A stretch of 64,000 bases of DNA from M3007 sp035299505 (GTDB lineage: Bacteria > Bacteroidota > Bacteroidia > Chitinophagales > Saprospiraceae): positions 1 to 64,000 of the forward strand of contig DATGWL010000017.1 in NCBI GenBank assembly GCA_035299505.1, in the 5' to 3' direction. This document shows, piece after piece, positions 16,516 through 23,774 of the stretch. How positions within the stretch are numbered: the stretch's first letter is position 1; the number at the start of each line of letters is the position of its first letter. Under the pieces are notes generated by a model. The model saw only the letters and a program-made list of their open reading frames with translations. It had not been told where the DNA came from and did no database searches. The translations under genes were made by a program, and so were the position numbers.

Positions 16516-17883
16516 ATGCTTTCACGTCGAAAATTGCTCAAAACCCTTGGCGCTGCCACCGGAGCAGCAGTTCTGACCGGATTTTCCTCAGAAGATGCCA
16601 CGTACAAGATCCCCTTACTCACCGAAGAAAATCCCGACTACCGCAAGCCAGATCGCCCCATCACCATCGTCACCATTGGCGCCGGCAACCGGGGTAACGT
16701 ATATGGAAACTACGCGCTTTCGTACCCCGATGAAATGGATATTGTAGGCGTCGCCGAACCAAATCAGGTGCGCAATGACCGATATACTCAAAAACACAAT
16801 ATCCCGGAAGCCAATCGGTTCAATACCTGGGAACGGGTGTTTGAAAAGCCAAAATTTGCCGACGCGGTACTGATCACTACACCGGATAACCTGCACTATG
16901 GCCCCTGCATGGCCGCCCTGAAAGCCGGATACGATGTGCTGTTGGAAAAGCCCATTTCTCCTTCAGAAAAAGAATGTCGGGATATCCTGAGCCTTGCCAG
17001 GAAAACCGGTCGCATTGTGGCCGTCTGCCATGTACTGCGCTATGCTCCGTACTTTGAAAAATTGCGCGAACTGATGCAAAACGGCTCCATCGGAGATATT
17101 GTGAGCGTGCAGCATATGGAACCCATTGAGCATATCCACATGAGCCACAGCTATGTACGTGGCAACTGGCACGACCGCAACACCACCACCCCGATTATAC
17201 TGGCTAAAAGCTGTCACGACCTGGATATTTTGCGCTGGCTGATCAACAAGCCCTGCAAAAAAATAGTAGCTATGGGCGGTATCAAGTGGTTCCGCAAAGA
17301 AAATGCACCGGCTGGAAGCACCCCGCGCTGTATGGATGGCTGTGCTGTGGAAAGCACCTGCCCGTACTCTGCCATGAAAATCTATTACCGCCAACGCGGC
17401 TGGTTATATGTGTTTGATATGCCGGAAGACAAATCCAAACACGATGCCTACATCCTGGAAAAATTGCGCACCACCAATTACGGCCGCTGTGTGTACCAGA
17501 TGGATAATAACCAGGAAGATCACTATGTATCCACTATGGAATTTGAAGGCGGAATAACGGCGGCCTTTTCCATGGAAGCCTTCACCTCGTACGCTGGCCG
17601 ACGTACTCGCGTGATGGGCAGCATGGGCGATATCGTGGGCGATATGGAAACCTTTACCGTAACCGATTTCCGTACCGGAAAAAGCACGGTATACGACAAC
17701 TCCTCCGGCGATGGCCACGGCGGCGGCGACTGGCGTCTGGTGCGCAACTGGCTACAGGCCGTTTCACAACGCAAGCCGGAACTGCTTACCTCCACCATTG
17801 ATGCCTCCATAGAGAGCCATATCATGGGCTTCATGGCAGAAAAGAGCCGGAAAACAGGGAAAGTGGAGGGAGTGGGTGTGTGA
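16516..17883 (+). CDS. Gfo/Idh/MocA family oxidoreductase with Tat signal
   Basis: A 455-residue NAD(P)-dependent oxidoreductase. The ATG at 16516 is preferred over an upstream in-frame ATG at 16372 because it gives a twin-arginine leader (SRRKLLKTLG, hydrophobic stretch) and because the upstream part lies in the terminator region. The dinucleotide fold follows: GAGNRG at 55-60 and the family's EKP motif (LLEKP, E144-P146). The second half is the alpha/beta GFO_IDH_MocA C-terminal domain. A cysteine-bearing insert CMDGCAVESTCPYSAMKIYY (about 277-296) is unusual for the family core. Tat export implies that it folds with its cofactor in the cytoplasm and works in the periplasm, probably on sugars or sugar derivatives. 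Substrate unknown. Not in an operon. Confidence 0.9.
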   Translation: MLSRRKLLKTLGAATGAAVLTGFSSEDATYKIPLLTEENPDYRKPDRPITIVTIGAGNRGNVYGNYALSYPDEMDIVGVAEPNQVRNDRYTQKHNIPEANRFNTWERVFEKPKFADAVLITTPDNLHYGPCMAALKAGYDVLLEKPISPSEKECRDILSLARKTGRIVAVCHVLRYAPYFEKLRELMQNGSIGDIVSVQHMEPIEHIHMSHSYVRGNWHDRNTTTPIILAKSCHDLDILRWLINKPCKKIVAMGGIKWFRKENAPAGSTPRCMDGCAVESTCPYSAMKIYYRQRGWLYVFDMPEDKSKHDAYILEKLRTTNYGRCVYQMDNNQEDHYVSTMEFEGGITAAFSMEAFTSYAGRRTRVMGSMGDIVGDMETFTVTDFRTGKSTVYDNSSGDGHGGGDWRLVRNWLQAVSQRKPELLTSTIDASIESHIMGFMAEKSRKTGKVEGVGV

Positions 17884-17951
17884 ATTCACCGCTAAGTACG
17901 CCAAGAGCGCTAAGAGACCTTTCGCGTACTTGGCGTACTTAGCGGTGAATT
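17883..17951. repeat. 23-bp perfect inverted repeat between convergent genes, built of 9-nt units
   Basis: Arms at 17883-17905 and 17929-17951 are perfect reverse complements around a 23-nt loop. The outer ends overlap the stop codons of the Gfo/Idh/MocA gene (TGA, 17881-17883) and gmhA (TAA read leftward, 17953-17951). Inside each arm the motif GCYAAGNNC repeats with a 9-nt period (GCTAAGTAC, GCCAAGAGC, GCTAAGAGA on the left). It can act as a two-way terminator. Confidence 0.8.
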
Positions 17952-18523
17952 TAAAACATCTCCCCTTCCACCCACTGACACAAAATATGCCCAATCAGGA
18001 TATGCGCCTCCTGAATGCGCGGCGTATCTGAAGAAGGCACATTGAGCAGAATATCACATACATCTGACATTTTACCCCCACTGGCGCCGGTTAAGCCAAC
18101 GACCTTCATGCCCTGGGCTTTGCCGGTTTCGATGGCTTTCAGAATGTTGGGTGAGTTGCCGGAGGTGCTGAACGCCATGAGAATATCCCCGTTTCTGCCG
18201 GCAGCCTGAACCATTCGGGAAAAAACGTGCTCATAGCCATAATCATTAGCTACAGCCGTCACATAGGAACTGTTTACGTGCAAAGCCTCGGCGAACAGGG
18301 GAGGACGATCCGTATAAAACCTGCCGGAAAGCTCTGCAGCGATATGCTGGGCATCGGCGGCACTGCCACCATTGCCGCAAAGCAGTATCTTGCCCCCGTT
18401 TTGGAAACAACGCAGCATCAGCTGGCCTGCCTCTTCTATTTTTTGGAGCAACACCTGGTCATTCAGCAGGTGCTGTTTTACAGAAATACTTTCCTGAACA
18501 GAGGTTAAAATCAATTGCTTCAT
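17951..18523 (-). CDS. gmhA: Phosphoheptose isomerase (sedoheptulose 7-phosphate isomerase)
   Basis: A 190-residue SIS-domain protein that turns sedoheptulose 7-phosphate into D-glycero-D-manno-heptose 7-phosphate, the first step of heptose synthesis for the LPS core or other surface glycans. It keeps the GmhA signature: CGNGGSAADAQHIAAELSGR (residues 49-68, with likely metal ligands H60 and E64) and STSGNSPN (119-126) for the sugar phosphate, with the C-terminal helix QEAHILIGHILCQWVEG. The ATG at 18523 was chosen; the frame extends to a TTG at 18547 which would overlap the divergent gene. No other heptose genes are in the window. Confidence 0.93.
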   Translation of the reverse strand: MKQLILTSVQESISVKQHLLNDQVLLQKIEEAGQLMLRCFQNGGKILLCGNGGSAADAQHIAAELSGRFYTDRPPLFAEALHVNSSYVTAVANDYGYEHVFSRMVQAAGRNGDILMAFSTSGNSPNILKAIETGKAQGMKVVGLTGASGGKMSDVCDILLNVPSSDTPRIQEAHILIGHILCQWVEGEMF

Positions 18524-18538
18524 CAGAATTTCATTCAA

Positions 18539-19063
18539 ATGCTTCAAACCGACCGTCTATATCTGGTGCCAGCCAACCTTCCCATGCTGGAAGCCATTGC
18601 AGAAGAAGATTGGGCAGCCTTGTCATCCCTGCTGGGCGGAGTAGACATGGCCGAACACTGGCTTCATTTTCCGGAGGCTATGATCTGGATGCGCGATTTC
18701 CTTCGGGAACATGAAGTAGACATCAATTGGTGGAACTACCTGATTGTTCACCGGGCAGATGTTCGACTGATCGGTACTTGCGGCTACAAAGGTACGCCGA
18801 GCATCGGAGGTGAAGTGGAAATTGGTTATGAGATTGCAGAAAGCTATCAGGGAAATGGGCTGGCCACCGAAGCTGCCAGGGCGCTGGTGGAGTACGCCTT
18901 TGCCCATGAGGCGGTAAAAGTAGTTTTAGCGCATACCCTTGCAGAAAAAAATGCCTCAAATTCATTATTGCAAAAGCTTGGTTTTCAATTCATTGCAGAG
19001 CATATAGATATAGAAGATGGTAAAATATGGGAGTGGCGACTGGAAAGAACTCCCTCCGTTTAG
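18539..19063 (+). CDS. GNAT family N-acetyltransferase (RimJ/RimL type)
   Basis: A 174-residue acetyltransferase of the Acetyltransf_3 type. The acetyl-CoA binding core is VEIGYEIAESYQGNGLATEA (about 100-119), then the family helix and VLAHTLAEKNASNSLLQKLGF. The ATG at 18539 was chosen over an upstream TTG. With that start the gene begins only 15 bp from the divergent gmhA ATG, so each promoter must lie within the other's coding region or the genes must be read from further away. Substrate could be a ribosomal protein N-terminus or a small amine; the sequence does not tell. Confidence 0.87.
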   Translation: MLQTDRLYLVPANLPMLEAIAEEDWAALSSLLGGVDMAEHWLHFPEAMIWMRDFLREHEVDINWWNYLIVHRADVRLIGTCGYKGTPSIGGEVEIGYEIAESYQGNGLATEAARALVEYAFAHEAVKVVLAHTLAEKNASNSLLQKLGFQFIAEHIDIEDGKIWEWRLERTPSV

Positions 19064-19121
19064 CAATGTTTTTGGATTTTTGCGCCGTAAAACGGAAAAC
19101 CTCCGGAATTAACCTCCATTC

Positions 19122-20078
19122 ATGAATATTCAAGACATACAATCCACCGGAACTAAAGCCACCCGCGATGGCTTTGGTCAGGGCCTGCTCGAAGCGGGTC
19201 GTCAGAATCCCAATGTTGTAGGCCTCACAGCCGATTTGTTGGAAAGCCTGCAAATGCAACATTTCAAAAAGGAATTTCCGGACCGTTTTTTCCAGTTAGG
19301 TATTGCCGAGGCCAATATGATGGGCGTTGCTGCCGGTTTGGCTACTGCCGGTAAGATCCCATTCACCGGCACATTTGCCAATTTCTCCACCGGCCGGGTG
19401 TACGATCAGATTCGTCAAAGCATCGCGTATTCCCATAAAAATGTCAAGATCTGTGCCTCTCACGCAGGCCTTACGCTGGGCGAGGATGGCGCTACTCACC
19501 AAATTCTGGAAGATGTGGGCATGATGCGTATGTTGCCAGGCATGACAGTGATCAACCCTTGCGACTATCATCAGACCAAACTGGCTACCATGGCTATCGC
19601 AGATCATCACGGACCCGTTTATCTGCGTTTTGGCCGGCCGGCCTGGCCCATGTTTACCGAAAACATGAAGTTTGAAATCGGTAAGGCCCTCCATATTGCT
19701 TCCGGTACAGATGTAACCATCTTCGCTACTGGTCACCTGGTTTGGACCAGCATTGAAGCCGCACAGGAGTTGGCTACCCAGGGTATTTCCTGCGAAGTGA
19801 TCAATATCCACACCATCAAGCCTTTGGATGCTGAAGCCATTCTGGATTCCGTGAGCAAAACCCGCGCGGTGGTGGTTGCCGAGGAACACCAACGCGCCGG
19901 CGGCCTGGGCGATGCCATTGCCAATTTGCTGGTGCATAAATTGCCCGTGCCTATGGAATATGTAGGCGTAAACGACTCCTTCGGAGAAAGTGGTAAGCCT
20001 TCAGAACTGCTGGATAAATACGGCCTGGGTAAAAAGGACGTAATCTGGGCAGTGAAGGATGTACTGGATCGGAAATAA
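19122..20078 (+). CDS. Transketolase, C-terminal subunit (split transketolase)
   Basis: A 318-residue protein matching the pyrimidine-binding and C-terminal domains of transketolase. FFQLGIAEANMMGVAAGLAT (about 48-67) carries the glutamate that activates thiamine diphosphate. The family's HAGLTLGEDGATHQILEDV segment follows, and the last domain begins near TIFATGHLV. Bacteroidota often encode transketolase as two proteins, and the N-terminal half (ThDP diphosphate binding, GDG motif) should be a partner. It is not next door here: the upstream gene is a GNAT and downstream is citrate synthase. The enzyme works in the non-oxidative pentose phosphate pathway. A 16-bp bidirectional terminator follows. 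Confidence 0.92.
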   Translation: MNIQDIQSTGTKATRDGFGQGLLEAGRQNPNVVGLTADLLESLQMQHFKKEFPDRFFQLGIAEANMMGVAAGLATAGKIPFTGTFANFSTGRVYDQIRQSIAYSHKNVKICASHAGLTLGEDGATHQILEDVGMMRMLPGMTVINPCDYHQTKLATMAIADHHGPVYLRFGRPAWPMFTENMKFEIGKALHIASGTDVTIFATGHLVWTSIEAAQELATQGISCEVINIHTIKPLDAEAILDSVSKTRAVVVAEEHQRAGGLGDAIANLLVHKLPVPMEYVGVNDSFGESGKPSELLDKYGLGKKDVIWAVKDVLDRK

Positions 20079-20103
20079 GAGTTCGGCCACCCGACCGACC
20101 GCC

Positions 20104-20128
20104 TTGCGAGGGTCTTACGACCCCGCAA
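20104..20128. repeat. Small palindrome between transketolase and citrate synthase
   Basis: TTGCG-A-GGGTC and GACCC-CGCAA pair around TTAC with a single bulged A. It lies just before the stronger terminator and may be a dispersed palindrome rather than a terminator. Confidence 0.5.
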
Positions 20129-20138
20129 CCTGTGAACA

Positions 20139-20174
20139 AAAAACGCCTTCCGGATTTTTCCGGAAGGCGTTTTT
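20139..20174. terminator. Bidirectional terminator for transketolase and citrate synthase
   Basis: A 16-bp perfect stem (arms 20139-20154 and 20159-20174, with AAAAACGCCTTCCGGA as the left arm) around TTTT. Each arm ends in a run giving a T tract on both strands, fitting two convergent genes. Confidence 0.9.
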
Positions 20175-20195
20175 ACTATCTGCTCAAGCGCTTGT

Positions 20196-21512
20196 TTAGC
20201 CCTTTTGCTGTTGTGCAATAAGCTCCTTAACCCATTCTGTAGTAACAGATTTCGGACGCTCGATAGGCAGGTTGAGTGCGCGCGACCAGCATTGAGCGGC
20301 CAAAACACCCAGGGCGCGGCTAACTCCGAACAGTACTGTGTAGAAATTGTACTGGTTCAGGCCGTAGTGACGCAATACTGCACCGGAGTGAGCATCAACG
20401 TTTGGCCATGGGTTTTTCACCTTGCCAAGGCTGGTGAGGATAGGCGGCACTACGTCAAAGATTTTCCAAACTACTTTTACCATTTCGTCGTCTGGAATAT
20501 TGTCTTCGCAGAACTGCTTTTGCGCCATATAGCGTGGGTCGGGTTTACGGAGCACAGCGTGGCCATAACCCGGAATAACGCGGCCGCTGGCCAGGGTGCT
20601 TTTTACGTATTCGCCAATTTGCTCGCGGCTGGGTTTGTTCGTGCCCAAGGTGTCGAGCATTTTTTGAATCCAGCGCACCACTTCCTGGTTGGCCAGGCCG
20701 TGAAGTGGACCTGCCAGCGCATTCATAGCTGCAGACAGCGACAAATAGGGGTCGCTCAGTGTTGAGCCTACGAGGTGTGTAGTGTGTGCAGAAGCGTTGC
20801 CGCCTTCGTGATCGGCATGAATGGTGAGGAACAGACGCATGTATTCTTTGAAACCATCATCGTCGTACCCGAGCATATGGGCAAAGTTGGCGCCCCAGTC
20901 TAGCGAAATATCCGGCAACAGATGATCGCCATTGAAATAGCAACGACGGAAGATATAGGCTGCGATACGAGGCAAACGGGCCACCAGGTTCATGGTGTCT
21001 TCGTAGGTGGCGTCCCAGTATTCAGAACGCGTCATGCCCATGGTGTAGCGTTGTGCAAACACGCTGGTATTCTGCATGGCCATGATACCTACAGAAAGCT
21101 GAGTCATCGGGTGTGTTTCGATGGGCAGCGATTCGATGGCGCGGAATACGTGTTCCGGTACATTTGCCCGGCGAACCCAGTTTTCCGTGAGCCATTTTAC
21201 TTGTTCCTGCGTAGGAATTTCACCTACCAGCATCAGCCAGAACAGACCTTCCGGAAGCGGCTCTTTCCCATTTTTTGCGCGTGGGAGTTTTTCGCGGAGT
21301 TCAGGGATGGAGAAACCTCTGAACCGAATACCTTCTTCGGCGTCCAGGAGCGATGGCTCCCAGATCATACTGGTAATGTCGCGCATTCCACCATAAGCCT
21401 GTTCAAGCAGTACTTCATCAATTTTCATGCTGCCGTGCGCCTGAAGCAGTTCCTTAACCTCCTTGGCTTGTGCCTGCGCTTTTTCTGAAAAAAGTTGTTT
21501 CAGTAAATCCAT
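20196..21512 (-). CDS. gltA: Citrate synthase, mitochondrial/eukaryotic-like type
   Basis: A 438-residue citrate synthase, which condenses acetyl-CoA and oxaloacetate at the entry of the TCA cycle. Catalytic residues are visible: His271 in GPLHGLANQEV, His318 in PGYGHAVLR and Asp373 in NPWPNVDAHSG. The block IHADHEGGNASAHTTHLVGS reads like the mitochondrial enzyme, as does SDPYLSLSAAMNALAGPLHG. The common bacterial hexameric (GltA type II) enzyme has a different wording in these blocks and an N-terminal beta domain, absent here. It is a single gene read leftward with its own promoter near 21570 and ends at the shared terminator. Confidence 0.95.
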   Translation of the reverse strand: MDLLKQLFSEKAQAQAKEVKELLQAHGSMKIDEVLLEQAYGGMRDITSMIWEPSLLDAEEGIRFRGFSIPELREKLPRAKNGKEPLPEGLFWLMLVGEIPTQEQVKWLTENWVRRANVPEHVFRAIESLPIETHPMTQLSVGIMAMQNTSVFAQRYTMGMTRSEYWDATYEDTMNLVARLPRIAAYIFRRCYFNGDHLLPDISLDWGANFAHMLGYDDDGFKEYMRLFLTIHADHEGGNASAHTTHLVGSTLSDPYLSLSAAMNALAGPLHGLANQEVVRWIQKMLDTLGTNKPSREQIGEYVKSTLASGRVIPGYGHAVLRKPDPRYMAQKQFCEDNIPDDEMVKVVWKIFDVVPPILTSLGKVKNPWPNVDAHSGAVLRHYGLNQYNFYTVLFGVSRALGVLAAQCWSRALNLPIERPKSVTTEWVKELIAQQQKG

Positions 21513-21567
21513 GGGAATAAGTCGTAAATACTGGTTAGAGCAAAATACTTCACTCTTGAAATTTTTG

Positions 21568-21575
21568 CAAAGTTA
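21568..21575 (-). promoter_or_regulatory. Possible -7 element of the citrate synthase promoter
   Basis: On the minus strand TAACTTTG matches TAnnTTTG exactly and lies 55 bp before the gltA ATG. The -33 half is poor (TTTAG at about the right distance), so confidence is moderate. Confidence 0.45.
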
Positions 21576-21682
21576 GAATAAGTGAACTGCCTTATCTTGC
21601 TAAAGTTCAAAAGTTTCGAAAGTTTTGTGCTTTCAAAAAGCTAAACGACATTCGCACTGCAATCAAAACAAACCTAATTCCT

Positions 21683-22507
21683 ATGCTTGGACGAAATCAA
21701 GGGGGCGGACTTCGCATTTCCCCAACCATTATTGTGGCTCTGGTTATGGCCGGTTTTGCCTTATGCAAATTTTACGGACAAACTTCCGTCAACGAAATAA
21801 CCGGTGAAACCCAGCATATTGCCATGACTCCAGAGCAGGAAATTGCCATGGGACTGGAAAGTGCCCCGCAAATGGCGCAGGAAATGGGCGGCCTGAGTCG
21901 CAACCAACAAGCCACAGCCATTGTCAAACAAATTGGGCAAAAAGTAGTGCAATCCTCCGCGGCAGCCAAAACCCCTTATAAATATGATTTTCACCTCCTG
22001 GCTGATCAGCAAACCATCAACGCCTTTGCCTTGCCCGGCGGACAGGTGTTTATCACAGAAGGACTGCTGTTCCGACTCTCGGAAGACGGCAAAACCCTGA
22101 GTGAAGACATGTTGGCGGGTGTTTTAGGGCACGAGGTGGGGCATGTCGTTGCGCGTCATAGTGCTGAAAGACTGGCACAAATGGAACTGGCCCAAGGCCT
22201 TACCGGGGCGGTTACCATGGCCACCTACGACCCTTCCAATCCCAACACAGCCTACATAGCCCAATCTGTGGCCAATATGTTGCAGTTGAAATACGGCCGG
22301 GATCAGGAACTTCAGAGTGATTATTTAGGCGTTCGGTTTATGCTGGAAGCAGGTTACGAACCGGAATACCTGATTCAGGTCATGGAAATCCTCAAGCAGG
22401 CATCCGGCCCCAACCGAACCCCGGAATTCCAAAGCACCCACCCGGATCCAGAAAATCGCAAAGAAGCCATCGAGGCTGCCATCCGGGAATGGAAAGACAA
22501 GCGTTGA
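21683..22507 (+). CDS. M48 family zinc metalloprotease
   Basis: A 274-residue membrane-bound or periplasmic peptidase of family M48. A single hydrophobic segment at about 14-30 (TIIVALVMAGFALCKF) serves as anchor or uncleaved signal. The zinc site is HEVGH (His150, Glu151, His154), and the third ligand is Glu209 in the ELQSD motif typical of M48. It lacks the TPR tail of BepA and the multiple helices of HtpX, so it belongs to the short M48C/LoiP-like forms, which act in outer-membrane protein quality control. That role is inferred from the family. It is transcribed alone; downstream lies a large inverted repeat. Confidence 0.9.
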   Translation: MLGRNQGGGLRISPTIIVALVMAGFALCKFYGQTSVNEITGETQHIAMTPEQEIAMGLESAPQMAQEMGGLSRNQQATAIVKQIGQKVVQSSAAAKTPYKYDFHLLADQQTINAFALPGGQVFITEGLLFRLSEDGKTLSEDMLAGVLGHEVGHVVARHSAERLAQMELAQGLTGAVTMATYDPSNPNTAYIAQSVANMLQLKYGRDQELQSDYLGVRFMLEAGYEPEYLIQVMEILKQASGPNRTPEFQSTHPDPENRKEAIEAAIREWKDKR

Positions 22508-22581
22508 GCGATTCCTAAGGCCTGCGATTTGGCAGAATGCATAAAGAACCCGTTCCTTTGCGGAGTTTGAGTTTTTGAGTT

Positions 22582-22706
22582 TTTGAGTGCCTGAGTGTTT
22601 GAGTTGGCGTTCGGTTAGGTGTGGTTTCGATGACACCTTACCAAAAACACCACAATAATACCCAACCGAACACCAACTCAAACACTCAAACACTCAGGCA
22701 CTCAAA
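22582..22706. repeat. Long imperfect inverted repeat before the 3-hydroxyacyl-CoA dehydrogenase gene
   Basis: The left arm (22582-22616) is the reverse complement of 22664-22706, except that the right arm has one extra 8-bp unit. Both arms read AACCGAAC(G/A)CCAACTC and then CACTCAAA-type units including one CACTCAGG variant. The 47-nt centre also pairs in part (TGTGGT with ACCACA). Confidence 0.8.
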
Positions 22707-22770
22707 CACTCAAACACTCAAACACTCAAACACTCAAACACTCAAACACTCAAACACTCAGGCACTCCCT
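22675..22770 (+). repeat. Tandem array of an 8-bp unit, CACTCAAA
   Basis: Twelve 8-bp units in a row: AACTCAAA, CACTCAAA, CACTCAGG, seven perfect CACTCAAA (22699-22754), CACTCAGG, CACTCCCT. The array ends 24 bp before the ATG at 22795. The reading frame stays open through it, but the encoded peptide is only the repeat. Confidence 0.9.
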
Positions 22771-22794
22771 AACTCAAAAACTCAACCACTCTCT

Positions 22795-23682
22795 ATGCAT
22801 AACATTACAGTTATTGGAAGCGGCACCATGGGCAACGGCATTGCGCATGTGTTTGCGCAACACGGATTCGAGGTAACGTTGGTAGATATTTCTGCCGCAG
22901 CGCTGGATAAAGCATTGATTACCATAGGAAAAAATCTTGACCGTCAGGTGGCCAAAGGTTCGCTCACGGAGGAAGAAAAGGCAGCCACGCTCCGCCGCAT
23001 TCACCCGATGACCGATCTGCATGAAGGTGTTGCTGGCGCAGATCTGGTGGTAGAGGCTGCTACAGAAAATGTAGCGCTGAAACTGAAAATCTTCAAAGAC
23101 ATGGATCAGCATGCGCCACCTGCGGCTATCCTGGCTACCAATACTTCAAGCATCAGCATCACCCAAATTGCGGCAGCCACCCAGCGCCCCACCCAGGTAA
23201 TTGGCATGCATTTCATGAATCCGGTTCCGGTGATGAAACTTGTAGAGGTCATTCGGGGCTACGCCACTACCGATGCGGTTTGCCAGACCATTATGGATCT
23301 ATCGCGTAAACTGCAAAAGGTTCCTGTTGAGGTGAATGACTACCCTGGATTTGTGGCCAACCGTATTCTGATGCCTATGATTAATGAAGCCATTTATACA
23401 CTTTACGAAGGCGTAAGTGGCGTGGAAGAAATTGATACTGTTATGAAGCTCGGCATGGCTCATCCTATGGGGCCGCTCCAATTGGCCGATTTTATTGGCC
23501 TGGATGTATGCCTGTCTATTCTCCGGGTGTTGCATGATGGATTTGGCAATCCTAAATACGCCCCTTGCCCACTGCTGGTAAATATGGTTACAGCCGGCAA
23601 ACTCGGCGCTAAAAGTGGCGAAGGTTTTTACATTTATACACCCGGTTCAAAAGACCTGGTAGTAGCCGAACGGTTCAAATAA
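22795..23682 (+). CDS. 3-hydroxybutyryl-CoA (3-hydroxyacyl-CoA) dehydrogenase
   Basis: A 295-residue NAD-dependent dehydrogenase. The ATG at 22795 starts directly with the Rossmann motif (HNITVIGSGTMGNGIAHVFA, GSGTMG at 8-13). Longer versions would translate the CACTCAAA array and are not credible. ATNTSSISITQIA and the catalytic His139 in GMHFMNPVPVMKLVE with Glu151 match the family, as does the C-terminal domain (DYPGFVANRILMPMINEAI). It oxidises 3-hydroxyacyl-CoA to 3-ketoacyl-CoA, or runs the reverse reaction in acetoacetyl-CoA/butyrate metabolism. No other beta-oxidation gene is adjacent. Changes in array length just upstream could affect its expression. Confidence 0.94.
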   Translation: MHNITVIGSGTMGNGIAHVFAQHGFEVTLVDISAAALDKALITIGKNLDRQVAKGSLTEEEKAATLRRIHPMTDLHEGVAGADLVVEAATENVALKLKIFKDMDQHAPPAAILATNTSSISITQIAAATQRPTQVIGMHFMNPVPVMKLVEVIRGYATTDAVCQTIMDLSRKLQKVPVEVNDYPGFVANRILMPMINEAIYTLYEGVSGVEEIDTVMKLGMAHPMGPLQLADFIGLDVCLSILRVLHDGFGNPKYAPCPLLVNMVTAGKLGAKSGEGFYIYTPGSKDLVVAERFK

Positions 23683-23716
23683 AGCAGGTTTCAATTTTTT
23701 TTGAAACTTATTTTCA

Positions 23717-23768
23717 GAGGGTTTGTTTCTTGTATGTTGAAATAGAAAGCATACAAGAACAAACCCTC
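23717..23768 (+). promoter_or_regulatory. Strong hairpin just before the DCC-family gene start
   Basis: Arms 23717-23736 and 23750-23768 pair over 19 bp with one bulged T, around a 13-nt A-rich loop. It is followed by TTTCTT and then the ATG at 23775. It can be the terminator of the dehydrogenase gene, or, if transcribed from upstream, would hide the translation start. A smaller hairpin (GTTTCAA with TTGAAAC) precedes it near 23687. Confidence 0.65.
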
Positions 23769-23774
23769 TTTCTT

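Noticed and set aside
17906..17928. Riboswitch or small RNA in the gap between the oxidoreductase and gmhA
   Set aside because: The gap is fully explained by the inverted repeat between two convergent stops, so no leader position exists for either gene.
22675..22770. CRISPR array
   Set aside because: Units are 8 bp and adjoin without spacers; the other arrays (30266, 52638, 54241) are also simple tandem repeats, and no cas gene is present.
22621..22794. N-terminal extension of the 3-hydroxyacyl-CoA dehydrogenase through the CACTCAAA array
   Set aside because: The frame is open, but it encodes only a repeated NTQTLKHS peptide; homologues begin at the GSGTMG Rossmann segment, which follows the ATG at 22795.
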